Shown here: positions 53,363-64,000 of the stretch, piece after piece
Layout of the letters: each line of letters begins with the position of its first letter
Numbering within the stretch: position 1 is the stretch's first letter
The notes under the pieces: generated by a model
What the model was told of the DNA's origin: nothing
Database searches by the model: none
The model's input: only the letters and a program-made list of their open reading frames with translations
Source of the DNA: Clusia tigrina
Taxonomy: Eukaryota; Arthropoda; Insecta; Diptera; Clusiidae
Direction: 5' to 3'
NCBI GenBank assembly: GCA_920105625.2
Contig: OV050032.1
Coordinates: 12,344,307 to 12,408,306 of the forward strand
Length of the DNA: 64,000 nt
Position numbers and translations under genes: made by a program

Positions 53363-53925
53363 ACTAACATTACTTCTTTAGAAGTAAAGGAAAAAAAACT
53401 AACATTACTTCTTTAGAAGTAAAGGAAAAAAATAAGTTTTTATTTTTTATTAACCCGAAGGTTTCTTTATTTCTTTAAATTCAGATTAAGACTGACTTAC
53501 TTAAAAATATTACAATCCAATGTAACCTCTTAAGATACAAAAGAAATACATTACTACAAAAATACAAAATACATATTTCCTGCCTTTGATTGCATTTTTT
53601 GTGTTGCAACCAATATTTAAAATTGTTTACGTATGAAAACCCAAAACACTTAGGTGGGTCAGTTGGATTGCAAGAGCAATTCGATACATTGTTTACACAT
53701 TGCCGACGCTGTTGAATTTTGGGTTAAGCAACAGCGGCACATGACAAAATGTTCTGTAATCCGAGAATATGTTTTTGAGTTAAATGTTTTTAGATTCTTT
53801 ATTCGGTTAATTGTTTCGAAACCATTGTATGTATGTTTCGAAACAATTAATTTATGTTGCCCAATTGACTGGCAGTTTGGTTGAAACCTGAGGTTTCTCA
53901 AGTGACGTTGATGTCGACATGACCC
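53363..53925 (-). repeat. 5' LTR of the errantivirus
   Basis: 563 bp, apparently identical to the other LTR. Its inner end carries two tandem 37-bp units (53363-53436), each containing the palindrome TTACTTCTTTAGAAGTAA. Confidence 0.9.
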
Positions 53926-53930
53926 GCGCG

Positions 53931-55376
53931 CTCTCTCTCTCTCTCTCTTCTGTCTCAAAATATGCTTTCTTCATTTAAACTACTTTAATAAATTAACTAC
54001 TGGCAAATATGAGTAGTTTGGGCTGAATGGGGGAATGGGGTGTACAATTAGTTGGATATATTTCAAAGTATGACTTCCCGCAAAGCACTTTCCTCACAGG
54101 AAGGAAGGAAGAGCGCGCGACACACACACACTCACTCACTCATACTATGCACCCGCATTTACACACACAAATTCAGCTTGGAGCATGCAACAGCACAGTA
54201 AACCTGGTGGTTGCTTCCAGAAGTTCTCTTCGGGGACACCAGAAATACTTGCATATGAGCACCAAGCACGCTGCCAGTCGTAAATTCAATTCAAATTTCC
54301 AATTCAACCTTTCCAGAGAACTCGCACGCACCCGCACACGAACACGCACACGCACACGGACACGCAATCGCACGGTTTTCGCAGTTGCTTTTGGACAACT
54401 TCCGATTCCGAATCCGATGGTGAGCGAGAAGCGAAAAGCGCATAAGCGGAAAGTGGTAGTGGTGGTTGGTTGGCTCGTTGGCTCGTTGGCTGCTTCTGCT
54501 CGCGCTCTGCGTTGACAGAAGTAATTTGGCCAACTGAGATTCAGTTCTACATATAACTCTGTCCGACGCGGTGCAACGAAACGGAAACGTAGTTTTCACT
54601 TTGAATTTAAAATATTTTAAGAACAAATACTTTTGGAAAGTAAACAAATTGCTCACAGTCAGGCTGCGCGGGTTTGGAAGCAAAAATAAATTATTCATTT
54701 AATTAAACTAAAAATTGCCGTCAACAATTTTGGTTTGTTGCTATAATATTGTTATGCGGAATATGAGCACGAGCGCTCATCGAGGACGCATTGAGCGTGA
54801 AAGTGATTGACGAGTTTGCAGCGCTGGCTTTGAATCTGTTGGTATCTGGTGATACGAATCTCGGCGAGATTGCCGCAGAGCAGTATGCAATTACATAATT
54901 GCAGTGGTGTTATTATGACAACTTCGGACCGAATGTGTAACTGAACGGTTCGAGCAAAGCAGCAAACAGACAGATAGAGACTTGCTGCCATACAAGAAGA
55001 CAGAAGCGCACACGTCGGCACTCAAGGAAATTTTCTTGAAGTGCGAGCTACGTAGGTGTACGAGGTAAGCGCGACCCATTGCAAACTTACTTAGAACGGG
55101 AGAGAAATCGATAGAACTCTAGAAGCATAGAAGCCGCAACCCGCAAGCCGCACTGCAGCCACAAAACGAGTATCATATTAGCAACAACGACGCCAGCATG
55201 CACTGACATGTTCCGTTAGTCTACTTGTACTTGCACATAAGGACGGTTATTTATCATCCGTGAAACCGCTAAAAGGACCAGCGGTCCACGTTCGACTGTA
55301 AGGAGTTTGCCAACGTCCAAACGCACGTCTTGTGTGTGCTTTGCTGTGTTCTGCAGTATCGTTTGCCAACGGAGCA
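53931..55376. other. Upstream region of the PDZ gene
   Basis: (CT)n at 53931-53950, (CA)n at 54118-54170 and a CACGCA tract at 54325-54370. The open readings here are repeat-driven. The leader of the PDZ gene probably lies at its right end; TTCTGCAG near 55350 could be a leader splice acceptor. Confidence 0.5.
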
Positions 55377-58300
55377 ATGGCCTCTGCCACCGCCGCCTCT
55401 GCCGCCGCCTCGGTCAACCCCATCAGCAGCAGTTGCCAAAGCATCGCCTCGTCGGGTAATCCCTCGGCCAGCTTGGGAGGCGGAAGTCTACGGACCAGCT
55501 CGCACTATGTCAACGGAACGGGCAGTTTGGGCCGCTTGAAATACCACGACAAGCACAAAAGCTTAGATGCCAGCGATGAGGAGCTTGACTATTCGCAGGT
55601 ATATATACACGCACACATCCGCACTCACACACACATATGCACTCTTTCCTATTTGCTACAATACGCAAAGATATGAGATAATTCAGAAAAAGCCGAAGTG
55701 AAGCCATCACAGCTTCTAATTGAAACGTATTCACGCACTCACGCCGACACACTCACATGCGCAAATGTGGGCCTATTGTTTGGCCAAGGACACTATCAAT
55801 TGCTGGCAACCCATTGTCTCGCTGCGGGTCGTGTTATGCAGCTATAAATAAAGTTGGCCAGAAGCAGCGGTTGGGGTTAAACGGAGCATGCCAATTAAAC
55901 TCAAAAGGGTTGACAATGGCTTCAAGTCACACACGCAGCTAGGGATGAGGGGGCCAAGTGCAAGGATCAAAACGGGCAAAATAATATTAAATTTAAGAGT
56001 CAATGCATACATACACACAAACACACACAAACACACACAAACACACAACCGCACACACACACACACACACACAAACACACACATACTCAAGTAATAAAAT
56101 GTTGTACACCACCAATTTTCACTGTAAATTGTCTTCGAAGCGAAATTGTTGTCTTTCAGTAACGTAATGAATGAAATTAAGTAATTAGAATGCTGGAATT
56201 ACAAATCACAATTGCTGGAATTAATGTAGCAATTACTGATGTTTAGAAATTGAAAACAGACTCTGAAATTTTTCAAATTAGTAAATAATTTTTAGAAACA
56301 AGTAATTAAATTATTGAAAAATATCGATTCAATTTATAAACTTCAGTAACTTAATTACTGATATATAAAAATTAGAAATAAGTTGTCCAAGTAAACAGGA
56401 ATTTAATTATTGAATTGTTTGGATACAATTAATGAATTTCCATAAATATATTGGTGACTTTCAGATTTTTAAAAACAGTTGCTCAATATCTGAAAATCAG
56501 CAATTCAGTATCCGAAGTGTCACAATATAATTTTTGAAAGGTGTCAATTCAATTTTTGAACTTCAGTAACTTAATTACTGATATTTAGAAATTAAAACTA
56601 AGCACTTTAAATTCGGAAAATCAGTTAATACATTGTTTAAACTAGAACTAAAATTACTGAAATGTATTCGAAGCAGTTATGAACTTCTGTAACTTAATTA
56701 CTGATATTTAGTAATTAAAATGAAGCTCCTAAAATCGTGAAAATCTGCTCATACATTTAATGAAACCAGAACTAAAATCACTGAAATGTATCAAGAGCAG
56801 TTATGAACTTTAATAACTTAATTACTGATATTTAGAACCTAAGACTAAGCACTGCAAAATCTGGATATCAGCATGTAAATTAGTTACTAAAATATATTTA
56901 TATATTATCAACATCAATTACTCAATTTCTGCTAATTAGAAATTTAAAATTTGTTATCAGCAAGTAAATTTGCGAAATTTAACCAATTAATTACTGAAAT
57001 GCATCAATTCATTTACTGAATTCAAATAACTCATTTGCTGATATTAAATAATAACTCTCAAATTAGTTTTGAATTTTCTCAGTCAGTTATTTCACTTCTC
57101 AAATTTAGTAATTGCATTACTGAAATACATAAGTTTAATTGCTTAAAACGAGAAAGTGAGCGTCATTTAGTAATTGATTTACAATAGTCAATTTGCTGAA
57201 GCAAATAATTCAATATCTGAAATTGACTCATTCGATTCCAGTTACTCAAATATTCCGAATCATCGTTTCAATTTTTAATAATTTCGTTTCTAATTTCTTG
57301 CCAAATTCTCCACAACACAATCAGTACATTGCTTAAAGTTAGTCATTAGTTGCTGAAACTCAGCCACCCTCTTCGTGGGTGTTCGCTGCGAAGTCCTCGA
57401 GGAAATGGTTACTCATTTATGGGCTTCAGTTCGTGGCCAGGCATTCCAATATGCGCCCTGCCGGTAATTTAATTACTCTTAGTTCAACGAGCACACTCCA
57501 ACTGGGGTCATTCAAATTAATTGACATCCGACACCGCTCCCACACAGAGTCATAGTACGTGAATTCAGCCTCATTGTGCAAATAATACACTTTTATTATT
57601 ATTCCATTTGGAAGCATAGTTCGCAAAGTTGAGCAGAGCAGAGCTCGGGATAAGAGTATGTCCTGTGTTTCGTTAGGTTCAATTATTCTTGGCCGCTGAG
57701 TCATCCAGTCCTGAGTGTGCTTCACTATTGTACGATGTGTTTGTCGATATGTACATACGTGTGTCTGTATTGATTTTAAGGATGTGTCTCCCAATTGCAA
57801 TCTCCCTGAGCTCCCGAGGAGCAATAAGCTTAGCGAAGGGGCGATGAACCTAGAGTGGTGTGAATGGTACAAAATATGGGCGAGACACCAAAACACTGTT
57901 GGGGATTGCTCTATAACTTAGTCGACAGATAGAGATAGGATATTATCTCCGGGTTTCCTTCTCGGCAGATATATAATAAATAATAATTAGCCAGCAATAT
58001 ATGCCGATTTACATGGCAGAGAATAACAGTTTCGGGAGTGGCGAGAATTTGTCGAGGGAAACGGGTGTGATTGGAACTGATATCACTGAAAATTCCCCAA
58101 ACTTACTTGACAAAAATACAAGTACGTTTGCCTTGTGGCTACTTCAAAATGTTCCAATACGTAAGTAGGCTGTGACGAGGATCCCAGTACGTCAACCCTT
58201 GGCAGAGAACGCTATTTGGAGAGAGTCCGCACTGCTAGTCTCCATATTATCAGAATCGAAGAATGTGTGCATTGTATCTTTCCCTCTCTATAAACTATAT

Positions 58301-61300
58301 AGTAAATTTGTATGCCAATGTTGTTAATTGTTCTTGTGGAGTGACTCTAGAAACACCTTTAAATCCACTCTGAAGGTTTTCAGTCTGTTAAGCGCTTAAA
58401 TGGTGGACGGACAACTGCCACTAAAAAGCTTATATACATATTCATAAACATGTACGAATCCCGGTAGGAAATGTCATCGTGCATTCAGTATCATACATAC
58501 ATATGGACATATGAAAGAACCGATTACCATAGTGTCAGAATGCTGGACTCCAAAGCACGAGTATATATTTACGATAAACAGACATCAACAGGGCACTCGC
58601 ATAGGCAGAGGGTTGGGTACAACTTGAAAATGTAATATTACTTAAATTTATCAATTTAAAATAATCATAAACAAAAGCAAACTAAAATATAAACAAACAA
58701 CAATTTTGCTGAGTATTGAGTACCCAATTCCAGTGTCGACTACCCTAAAAAATACCACTATCGAGCACGTGGGTAGTCGATACTTGTGCATCACTATATT
58801 GAATAGCCACGGCAATCGGAACTTCACTCTTCATCATTAAAATTTGTTATTACATAGGATAAGAGCGTAAAAGGCTATTGTAGAAATTAGGCTTAGGTTA
58901 GAAGTCGGTGAGGCCGTTCTTCTTTGCATTGCATAGCATGTGTATAGTAATCTAGTGGTAGTCTTTCGGAGCTATGCCAGAATGTAATCAGAATTCAGAG
59001 GTAGAATCAGAATTAGAATTGAATGCCACAGGAAAGAGAAGCGTGTTCTTTGTGGCGCTGTTTCGATATGCAATTGGGATACACCGACAAGCCGAGAGGA
59101 TTCGAACACACATTCGTGGCCGCACAGGGCAGAGAAGACTCAGAACGGAATCTGTTTTGATCTGTTTTGGGGTATGTTTGCGTAGTGTGTGTGCTTTTCC
59201 CATTTGAGTGGATTAAAAGCGGATTTTTGTGGATTGGTTGATGAAGACATTTGGCAACTAATTTCAATGTAAGTTAGTGTAGTGGCTCCTGTTACTGAAC
59301 CGCACAACAGTGCCAGCAGGAAGTTGTGTAGACTGTATTTGTTGATTATATATGCACACATCTGTGCAATGAGAAAGTGTGATTTTGGAACATTCCTTTG
59401 CCATTTTCACCCACTGGCAATACAATTATTTTTCATTCATTTCCTCTTCGATGTTCGCATTTCCTGCTGGGGTTAAAAGGTAAACTCAGCCATACAAGTC
59501 CGCGTACATTATGTTCCTGTTGACGTTTAAGTTTCCGTTCTCTATTTTCTCTGCTCGTGTGCTTGCATGTACGCATGTGGTACGAATATGCCCTGATGAG
59601 TGGGCCCCGTTCAATAGAAGTACGCTTTAAACAATAGATTGAATAATACGTCATGTGTGTCCGCAATTAAATGCTGCCAGGGCACGCAACCACCTTTTTC
59701 CTGTTTGGACATTGTTGTTGACAATGACACTCGGCGGAAATCATTTGTCCGTGACAGTGAACACACTCGCGTAGAACGTAATTTTATTTTTATATTTGTA
59801 TCCGCTTTTCGCTGCATTTATTCAATTAAAAATGCTAGTTGTGTTCTTGTTACTGATTTTGCTTTGTGGAACAATCGTTTAGAATATTAACTGAAATGTG
59901 CGTCTGGAGTGAATTCGCATGCGGCAGCGAAAGTGTTTCCCTGGCCATGGTAATACTCATACACTCGCACTGAGGGGCACGCATGAGGGCAGCAAAGGGT
60001 GGCGTGCTTTTGAGTGGTGCATATTCAATCAGAGCGCTAGAAATGCATCTCCCCACACACGCGTACACATACACATACACACATACAAGCATGCATGCGC
60101 ACGAGTGTGCATTTGTAAAGCCTGGCGTTTTCCTCTTCGAGCTCTGGGCTATTTATTGTCCCACATTCGATTTCTATGCGCATGCAAATTGAGGTTTAAT
60201 ATTTAATGAAGCTGCGATTATCTCAATTCGTGCACATGCCCACTTTAACAAATCTTAAACCCTAAACACTGATGACTTTCCACTTAAAACTTTGACGTCC
60301 ATCAATCAGCTGTTACGGCCGGCCAAACATGCGAAGCTCAGTGTTTACGAGTATGGGTGACTTCGCGTAAACTTTCGTGACTTGATACTAGATTCGCTAC
60401 GGAAAGTCACCGAAAGTTCAAAAACAGCTGATTAATTTGCTCAAGAAATTGAAGTAATGAGTAAAAAAGTTGAAAAACAGGTTTCGTCTCTCATGACTTT
60501 TACCATAGATTAAAGAAATAAGAGTCACAATCTGAAAAGTCTTTCATTTTTCGACATAGAAGAGTGGCGCTGCGATATGAAAATGAGAGCTATTGCGTAA
60601 TTGGCGCTATTAGCAGCGCCGCCACCATGGTTCGAGAATGTGACTCTTATATCTTTACTCCATTCTTTACTCAATAAATGAAAGTCATGAGTACTCGCTC
60701 GACGAAAACAAAAGTTTAAGCATAGAGTAAAGAAATAAGAGTCACAATCTCGAACCACAAACTCTTTGTATGGTGGCGCTGCTAATAGCGCCAATTACTC
60801 AATAGCTCTCATTTTCATCTCGCAGCGCCACTCTGGTTACTACCCCCGACCCACCTCTTCTATGTCGAAAAATTAGTGACTTTTTAGATTGTGACTCTTA
60901 TCTCTTTACTCTATGGTTTAAGTTAAGGCAAAGTTTTAGATAAAAGTCATGAGTGCTTAGGGCTTTAGAGAGAATTTTACTCTTACTTACTCTCACTCAC
61001 TCTCACTCACTCTCTCTCTCTCTTTCTTTCTTTCTCTCTTTCACTCTCTGATTTTAGTTGTCTCAGTCGACTCACATAATCGGACGCGTTAAATCCGATC
61101 GGTTCCTCTCGTCGAAACCTGACGAGGACCGACGTCGTCGCACCATAATTGTGGAGAAGAAGAACGATTCGTACGGCTTCACCTTGCAGAGTTATGGCAT
61201 TCACTACAAAAGAGACCAGGAAATCGAAATGATAACCTACGTGGATTACGTGGAGTACGACGGTCCTGCCTATAGGGCGGGCATGCGAGAGGGCGACGTT

Positions 61301-63473
61301 ATTTTGTCGATCAATGGAACGGACATGGAGAAGGCCGATCACAAAACATTGGTAGACTTTATAAAAAGCTGCGATACCCGTATGCGCATGGTTGTCCTCT
61401 TTGAGGACTGTGTCAGGAAGGTGAGTGACCACTTCCAGGTGGATGCGGTACTTGACGCTAGTTATTCTCTTCTCTTTTTAGGTCGATCTGCATATGCGCT
61501 ACATCCAACTGCAGAACATTTTGCAGTGCAAAATGAACGAATTGGAGCGCGTTTGTTTGCGCGAACGTGAACTTTTGGAGGGAAAGTGGAAAACACACAG
61601 TCTTCCAGCTCGTAAGAAGGCCACTACATCCCCCACAGATGTCGATGCTGGTATATCGCCGACAGATGTCGATGTCCAGAATCAACTCTATTACCGGCCA
61701 ACTTTATCCACCGAAGATGTTGCCAATATCACCAGACATCAATCGCAACAGACAATCATTCCACCGCCGGCACAATTTATGCTCACCTATCACTATTTGG
61801 ATCCAACCTACCGGTACGTTTTGAGGCCAGCCACTTCGAACAGCAGTGGCGACTACTTTGTCACCATTGGAGATGGACCGCGACGAAGTCCCAGCGATCA
61901 GCATGTCATCCTGACGCGAGCTGACTCCGCAGATACAGCTGCGAGTGGCTCCCACTATGCCAGTCATCAGAGAGGTGCTACAGGACCCCCACCTGCGCCG
62001 CCCCCAAGAACATGCGAGAAGCACAAACCGCCTAACAAGCAGCAGGCGAAGCCATCACACCAGCCGCAGGAGCTACAACAGCAACAACATCAGCAGCCAC
62101 AAAAAGGCGACTCAACGCCGCAGAAGACACAAAAGTCGGGCAAGCATTGTCATGGTCACTCATGCAATCCGTGCATCGGTCACTTTAGCTGGAAGTCGGC
62201 TGATAAGGCAGCCGCCACCACTGGCAATGGCGATAATGTCAGCCTGGACGCCTATGACCTCGCTAGTCCCTGTTGCGACACGCACTGCGTGCCAACGCGT
62301 AGACGCACGCGCCACCACAAGGAGCACACGCACAAGCACAAGCACCGAGATCGCGAACGCGAATCAAAAGAACGCCCCGCTCGTCCCAAGTCACAATCAC
62401 ATGTCTCTCCCGGGGCCACGCGGCATGTGCATCACCATCATCATGCGACACCGGAAATGACAGCGCATCAGCACCACCACCACGTACCGGGACAACAGCA
62501 AAAGCCGCATCATCAGCAGCATCACCATCTGCAGCAATACGCCTGCGACTCGCACAACGGCAGCTTACGTTCGCGTTACTTCGATCTGACGACCGGCATT
62601 GCCAGCCACTGTAGTCTGCACTCCTGTACTTCCAGTGAGTTTGCCCCAGCCGACTCCACATCGTACACGACTTCCCTCAGCACTGACACGCTCTACTGGG
62701 ATCCCAAGAGCGAGAACGTCGCCTCTCGACAGCAATCCACCAAGTCTCGCCAGTCATACCAGCAGCGGCCACAACAACCACCACACCACCAGCCACACCA
62801 GCAGCAGCAGCAGCAGCATTCACAACAGTCGCAAGTTCACAGCGTGTATCAGCAGCGATACCACATCACGGCCACCCAAATTCAACCATCGCAGATCTAT
62901 CCAAATGCCGCTTACGTGCACAAACCCAAGTCCTGGGACAATCTGACGACAAAGGCCATCGGCGGCTACGGTTTCGGGTACGGCTACCTGGACACCATGA
63001 CCATGAAACCGGCGGTAAAGCTGCAAGTTGCCCAACAACGCCACTCCATACCGCGGAAAAATCCGTACGGCCGCTATTCAACCTACACCGATGTTGAGAA
63101 TTACGCCCCGCCGCCATCGCAGTTCGTCGAGGAGCTCACCACCACCACGACGACCACAATTACCGCCAAGTCAACGGAAGAACTGATTGCAGCACCCATC
63201 CAGCAGCCCATATGCGATTGCTTGACCAAGCACCACCAACAGCAACAGCAGCAGCAGCGCCATCAACATCCACAACAAGCCCAACAACAGCAACATAAAC
63301 AGCAGCATTCGCTAAAGACAGCGCCATACCATCACCACAATTGCCAAATGAATTACTACTCGCATTTACCAAGACCCACAATCGACGCCGGCACTTCGAC
63401 AGCACCAATAAATGGCGCCGGGGCCGCTAGCGGTGGCGATGTGGCCACCATATCGGAAGTGACGCGTTTGTAG
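55377..63473 (+). CDS. PDZ and coiled-coil scaffold protein, Tamalin/GRASP/CYTIP-like
   Basis: Three exons, 55377-55598, 61058-61420 and 61482-63473, join in phase 0 and give 858 residues. Start is ATG 55377 (MASATAAS) in a good context. A Ser/Ala-rich head of about 74 residues precedes one PDZ domain (about 101-192: [12 protein letters not shown] as carboxylate loop and first strand, [20 protein letters not shown]). A Leu-rich coiled coil follows (about 196-235, [14 protein letters not shown]). The remaining 600 residues are low-complexity, rich in His, Gln, Pro and Ser. A PDZ followed by a short coiled coil with RERELLEG matches the Tamalin/CYTIP arrangement, adaptors for Arf exchange factors and receptors. 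The orthologue name is uncertain. Exon 2 may start at 61058 or 61067 (two in-frame AGs, three residues apart). Confidence 0.85.
56019..56090. repeat. (CA)n microsatellite
   Basis: CA repeat with AAACACA variants in intron 1 of the PDZ gene. Confidence 0.95.
56150..57390. repeat. Degenerate ~123-bp tandem repeat field rich in AATTACTGA
   Basis: The phrase GAACTTCAGTAACTTAATTA and variants recur at about 56339, 56558, 56681 and 56805, with 123-124 bp between the well-kept copies. Each unit ends in an AAATTACTGAAATGTAT-type block. Outside the core the same short words (AATTACTGA, TCAGTAATT) continue with irregular spacing to about 57390. Confidence 0.8.
57391..60500. other. Intron 1 of the PDZ gene, mostly unrecognised
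   Basis: No exon supported. A hAT-MITE end lies at 59519-59553 and a CA-rich tract at 60050-60090. The sequence around 60300-60500 repeats short words (AGTCATGAGT, CATGACTTTTA) also found around the following element pair. Confidence 0.5.
59519..59553. mobile_element. hAT-type MITE fragment (one end only)
   Basis: TTGACGTTTAAGTTTCCG then TTCTCTATTTTCTCTG matches the right terminus of families A and B; the rest of the element is absent. Confidence 0.65.
60504..60663 (+). mobile_element. TIR element, copy 1
   Basis: Starts CATAGATTAAAGAAATAAGA and ends with the complement (TGTGACTCTTATATCTTTAC, then TCCAT). The interior has TGGCGCTGCGA, ATGAAAATGAGAGCTATTG and GGCGCTATTAGCAGCGCC. CTTTTAC (left) and TCTTTAC (right) may be a decayed target duplication. 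It lies in opposite orientation to the copy at 60721. Confidence 0.75.
60721..60915 (-). mobile_element. TIR element, copy 2, with perfect 7-bp duplication
   Basis: Begins CATAGAGTAAAGAAATAAGA and ends with the complement TCTTATCTCTTTACTCTATG. It is flanked by GTTTAAG at 60714-60720 and 60916-60922. The interior matches copy 1 in reverse, with extra sequence absent from copy 1 in two places: a 15-base block near 60762-60776 and about 23 bases near 60838-60860. Non-autonomous; superfamily not assigned. Confidence 0.82.
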
Positions 63474-64000
63474 GTAACGCTTGTTTAGATCAATCATGGC
63501 TAATGATTGGTCTAATGGCGTGTAAGCGGCTCGATGGGGGAACATGTAAGGAACCAGCACGACTCTGTGTGTTAGGGTGGTCGAATAGACGCAAACTGCA
63601 CAACAAAGATCACTTCTTCCGTGATCGGCTCTTCACTCATTAGTGCCCTGATTCGAGCCCATACCAGGCACTGCGAATTTGTCCAGCCAACCAGTTCCTG
63701 GATCGACACTTTCTGTCAATGCAGGAAACGGGACATTGTATCGGTTTGCAGCCGCATATTTCGAGCCCTGCAATAGTTTGCGGTAGAAACAGGGTGCACT
63801 CGATGTGTTCACAACGCGGCCGGTGAACAGGATCGCTCTACTTGGTCGTTTAAATCGGTCGTTTAGCTCGGTCGCTCCGAGTATTGGGCCGAACATACCG
63901 GACCATACCTTGTGCAATATTATCACTATTTTACACGTTCTGGGGTAGAAGAACATTAAATTTCTCACATGATTTTAAGAATGAATTTAGCAAGAGTTCT
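63474..64000. other. 3' flank of the PDZ gene
   Basis: The 3' UTR probably lies here, but I found no canonical AATAAA before the window ends. The minus-strand open reading 63633-63968 (111 codons) has no recognised domain. Confidence 0.45.

Larger units (their letters stand above)
46984..53925 (-). mobile_element. Full-length errantivirus (gypsy-group LTR retrotransposon with env)
   Basis: A complete 6942-bp proviral element on the minus strand: LTR, PBS, gag, pol, env, PPT, LTR. Both LTRs are 563 bp and appear identical on reading. The flanks carry GCGCG (46979-46983 and 53926-53930), consistent with the 4-bp duplication of this group plus one shared base. The primer site matches the 3' end of serine tRNA, as in the 17.6/297/tom branch. 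No stop or frameshift disrupts any gene other than the expected gag-pol frame change. It inserted next to a (CT)n microsatellite. The features point to a recent insertion. Confidence 0.93.

Noticed and set aside
53654..53884. Repeated 76-codon open reading (also 47275-47505)
   Set aside because: It lies inside both LTRs and is duplicated only because the LTRs are; no protein family is recognised.
63633..63968. 111-codon minus-strand open reading after the PDZ gene
   Set aside because: No motif that I recognise; could be old transposon sequence, but no evidence supports a gene.

Overview
The window is eukaryotic and reads as the genome of a higher fly, most likely a tephritid fruit fly or close relative. 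Coding blocks are interrupted by GT-AG introns, the recognisable proteins (Trio, Prp4 kinase, LSm5, a PDZ scaffold with a His/Gln-rich tail) are insect-like, and non-coding DNA is AT-rich with long (TA)n, (GTT)n and (ATT)n tracts. Jockey-type LINEs, a gypsy-group errantivirus, hAT-type MITEs and tRNA-derived SINEs fill the spaces. The species assignment is inference.

Layout. 1-3.1 kb: a decayed jockey-like LINE split by a second, 5'-truncated LINE with a 14-bp target duplication. 5.3-5.8 kb: a (TA)n block whose two halves are complementary variants. 7.3-29.1 kb, minus strand: trio. It includes the start codon, the CRAL-TRIO/Sec14 domain, the spectrin repeats and the first DH-PH module (nine exons, all phases consistent), plus one further exon at 7.3-7.9 kb that may start a short isoform; the gene continues off the left edge. 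Its introns carry LINE debris, a 23-bp minisatellite of about 36 units, three hAT-MITE copies of one family and a nested copy of another. 31.2-31.8 kb: remains of a PIF/Harbinger transposase. 33.4 kb: an unassigned terminal coding exon with its own poly(A) signal. 34.4-38.4 kb, minus: Prp4 kinase (nine exons, 938 aa, one GC-AG intron). 40.5-40.9 kb, minus: LSm5 (two exons, 91 aa).

41-47 kb is a repeat-rich spacer holding two long-TIR elements (one with a hAT MITE inside), a tRNA-derived SINE with an exact 11-bp target duplication, and a 65-bp minisatellite. 46,984-53,925 is a full-length, apparently very young errantivirus on the minus strand with gag, pol and env open, same-length (563 bp) LTRs that look identical, PBS, PPT and a consensus -1 slippery site. 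55.4-63.5 kb, plus: a three-exon PDZ/coiled-coil scaffold gene of the Tamalin/GRASP/CYTIP type. Its first intron holds a degenerate ~123-bp repeat field and two oppositely oriented copies of a further TIR element, one with a perfect 7-bp target duplication.

Functionally, trio (Rho-family GEF signalling), Prp4k and LSm5 (splicing and RNA metabolism) and the PDZ scaffold are ordinary single-copy host genes and need not act together. The unusual content is the accessory DNA: nested mobile elements with intact target duplications, several apparently unnamed TIR families, and a retroviral element that may still be active.
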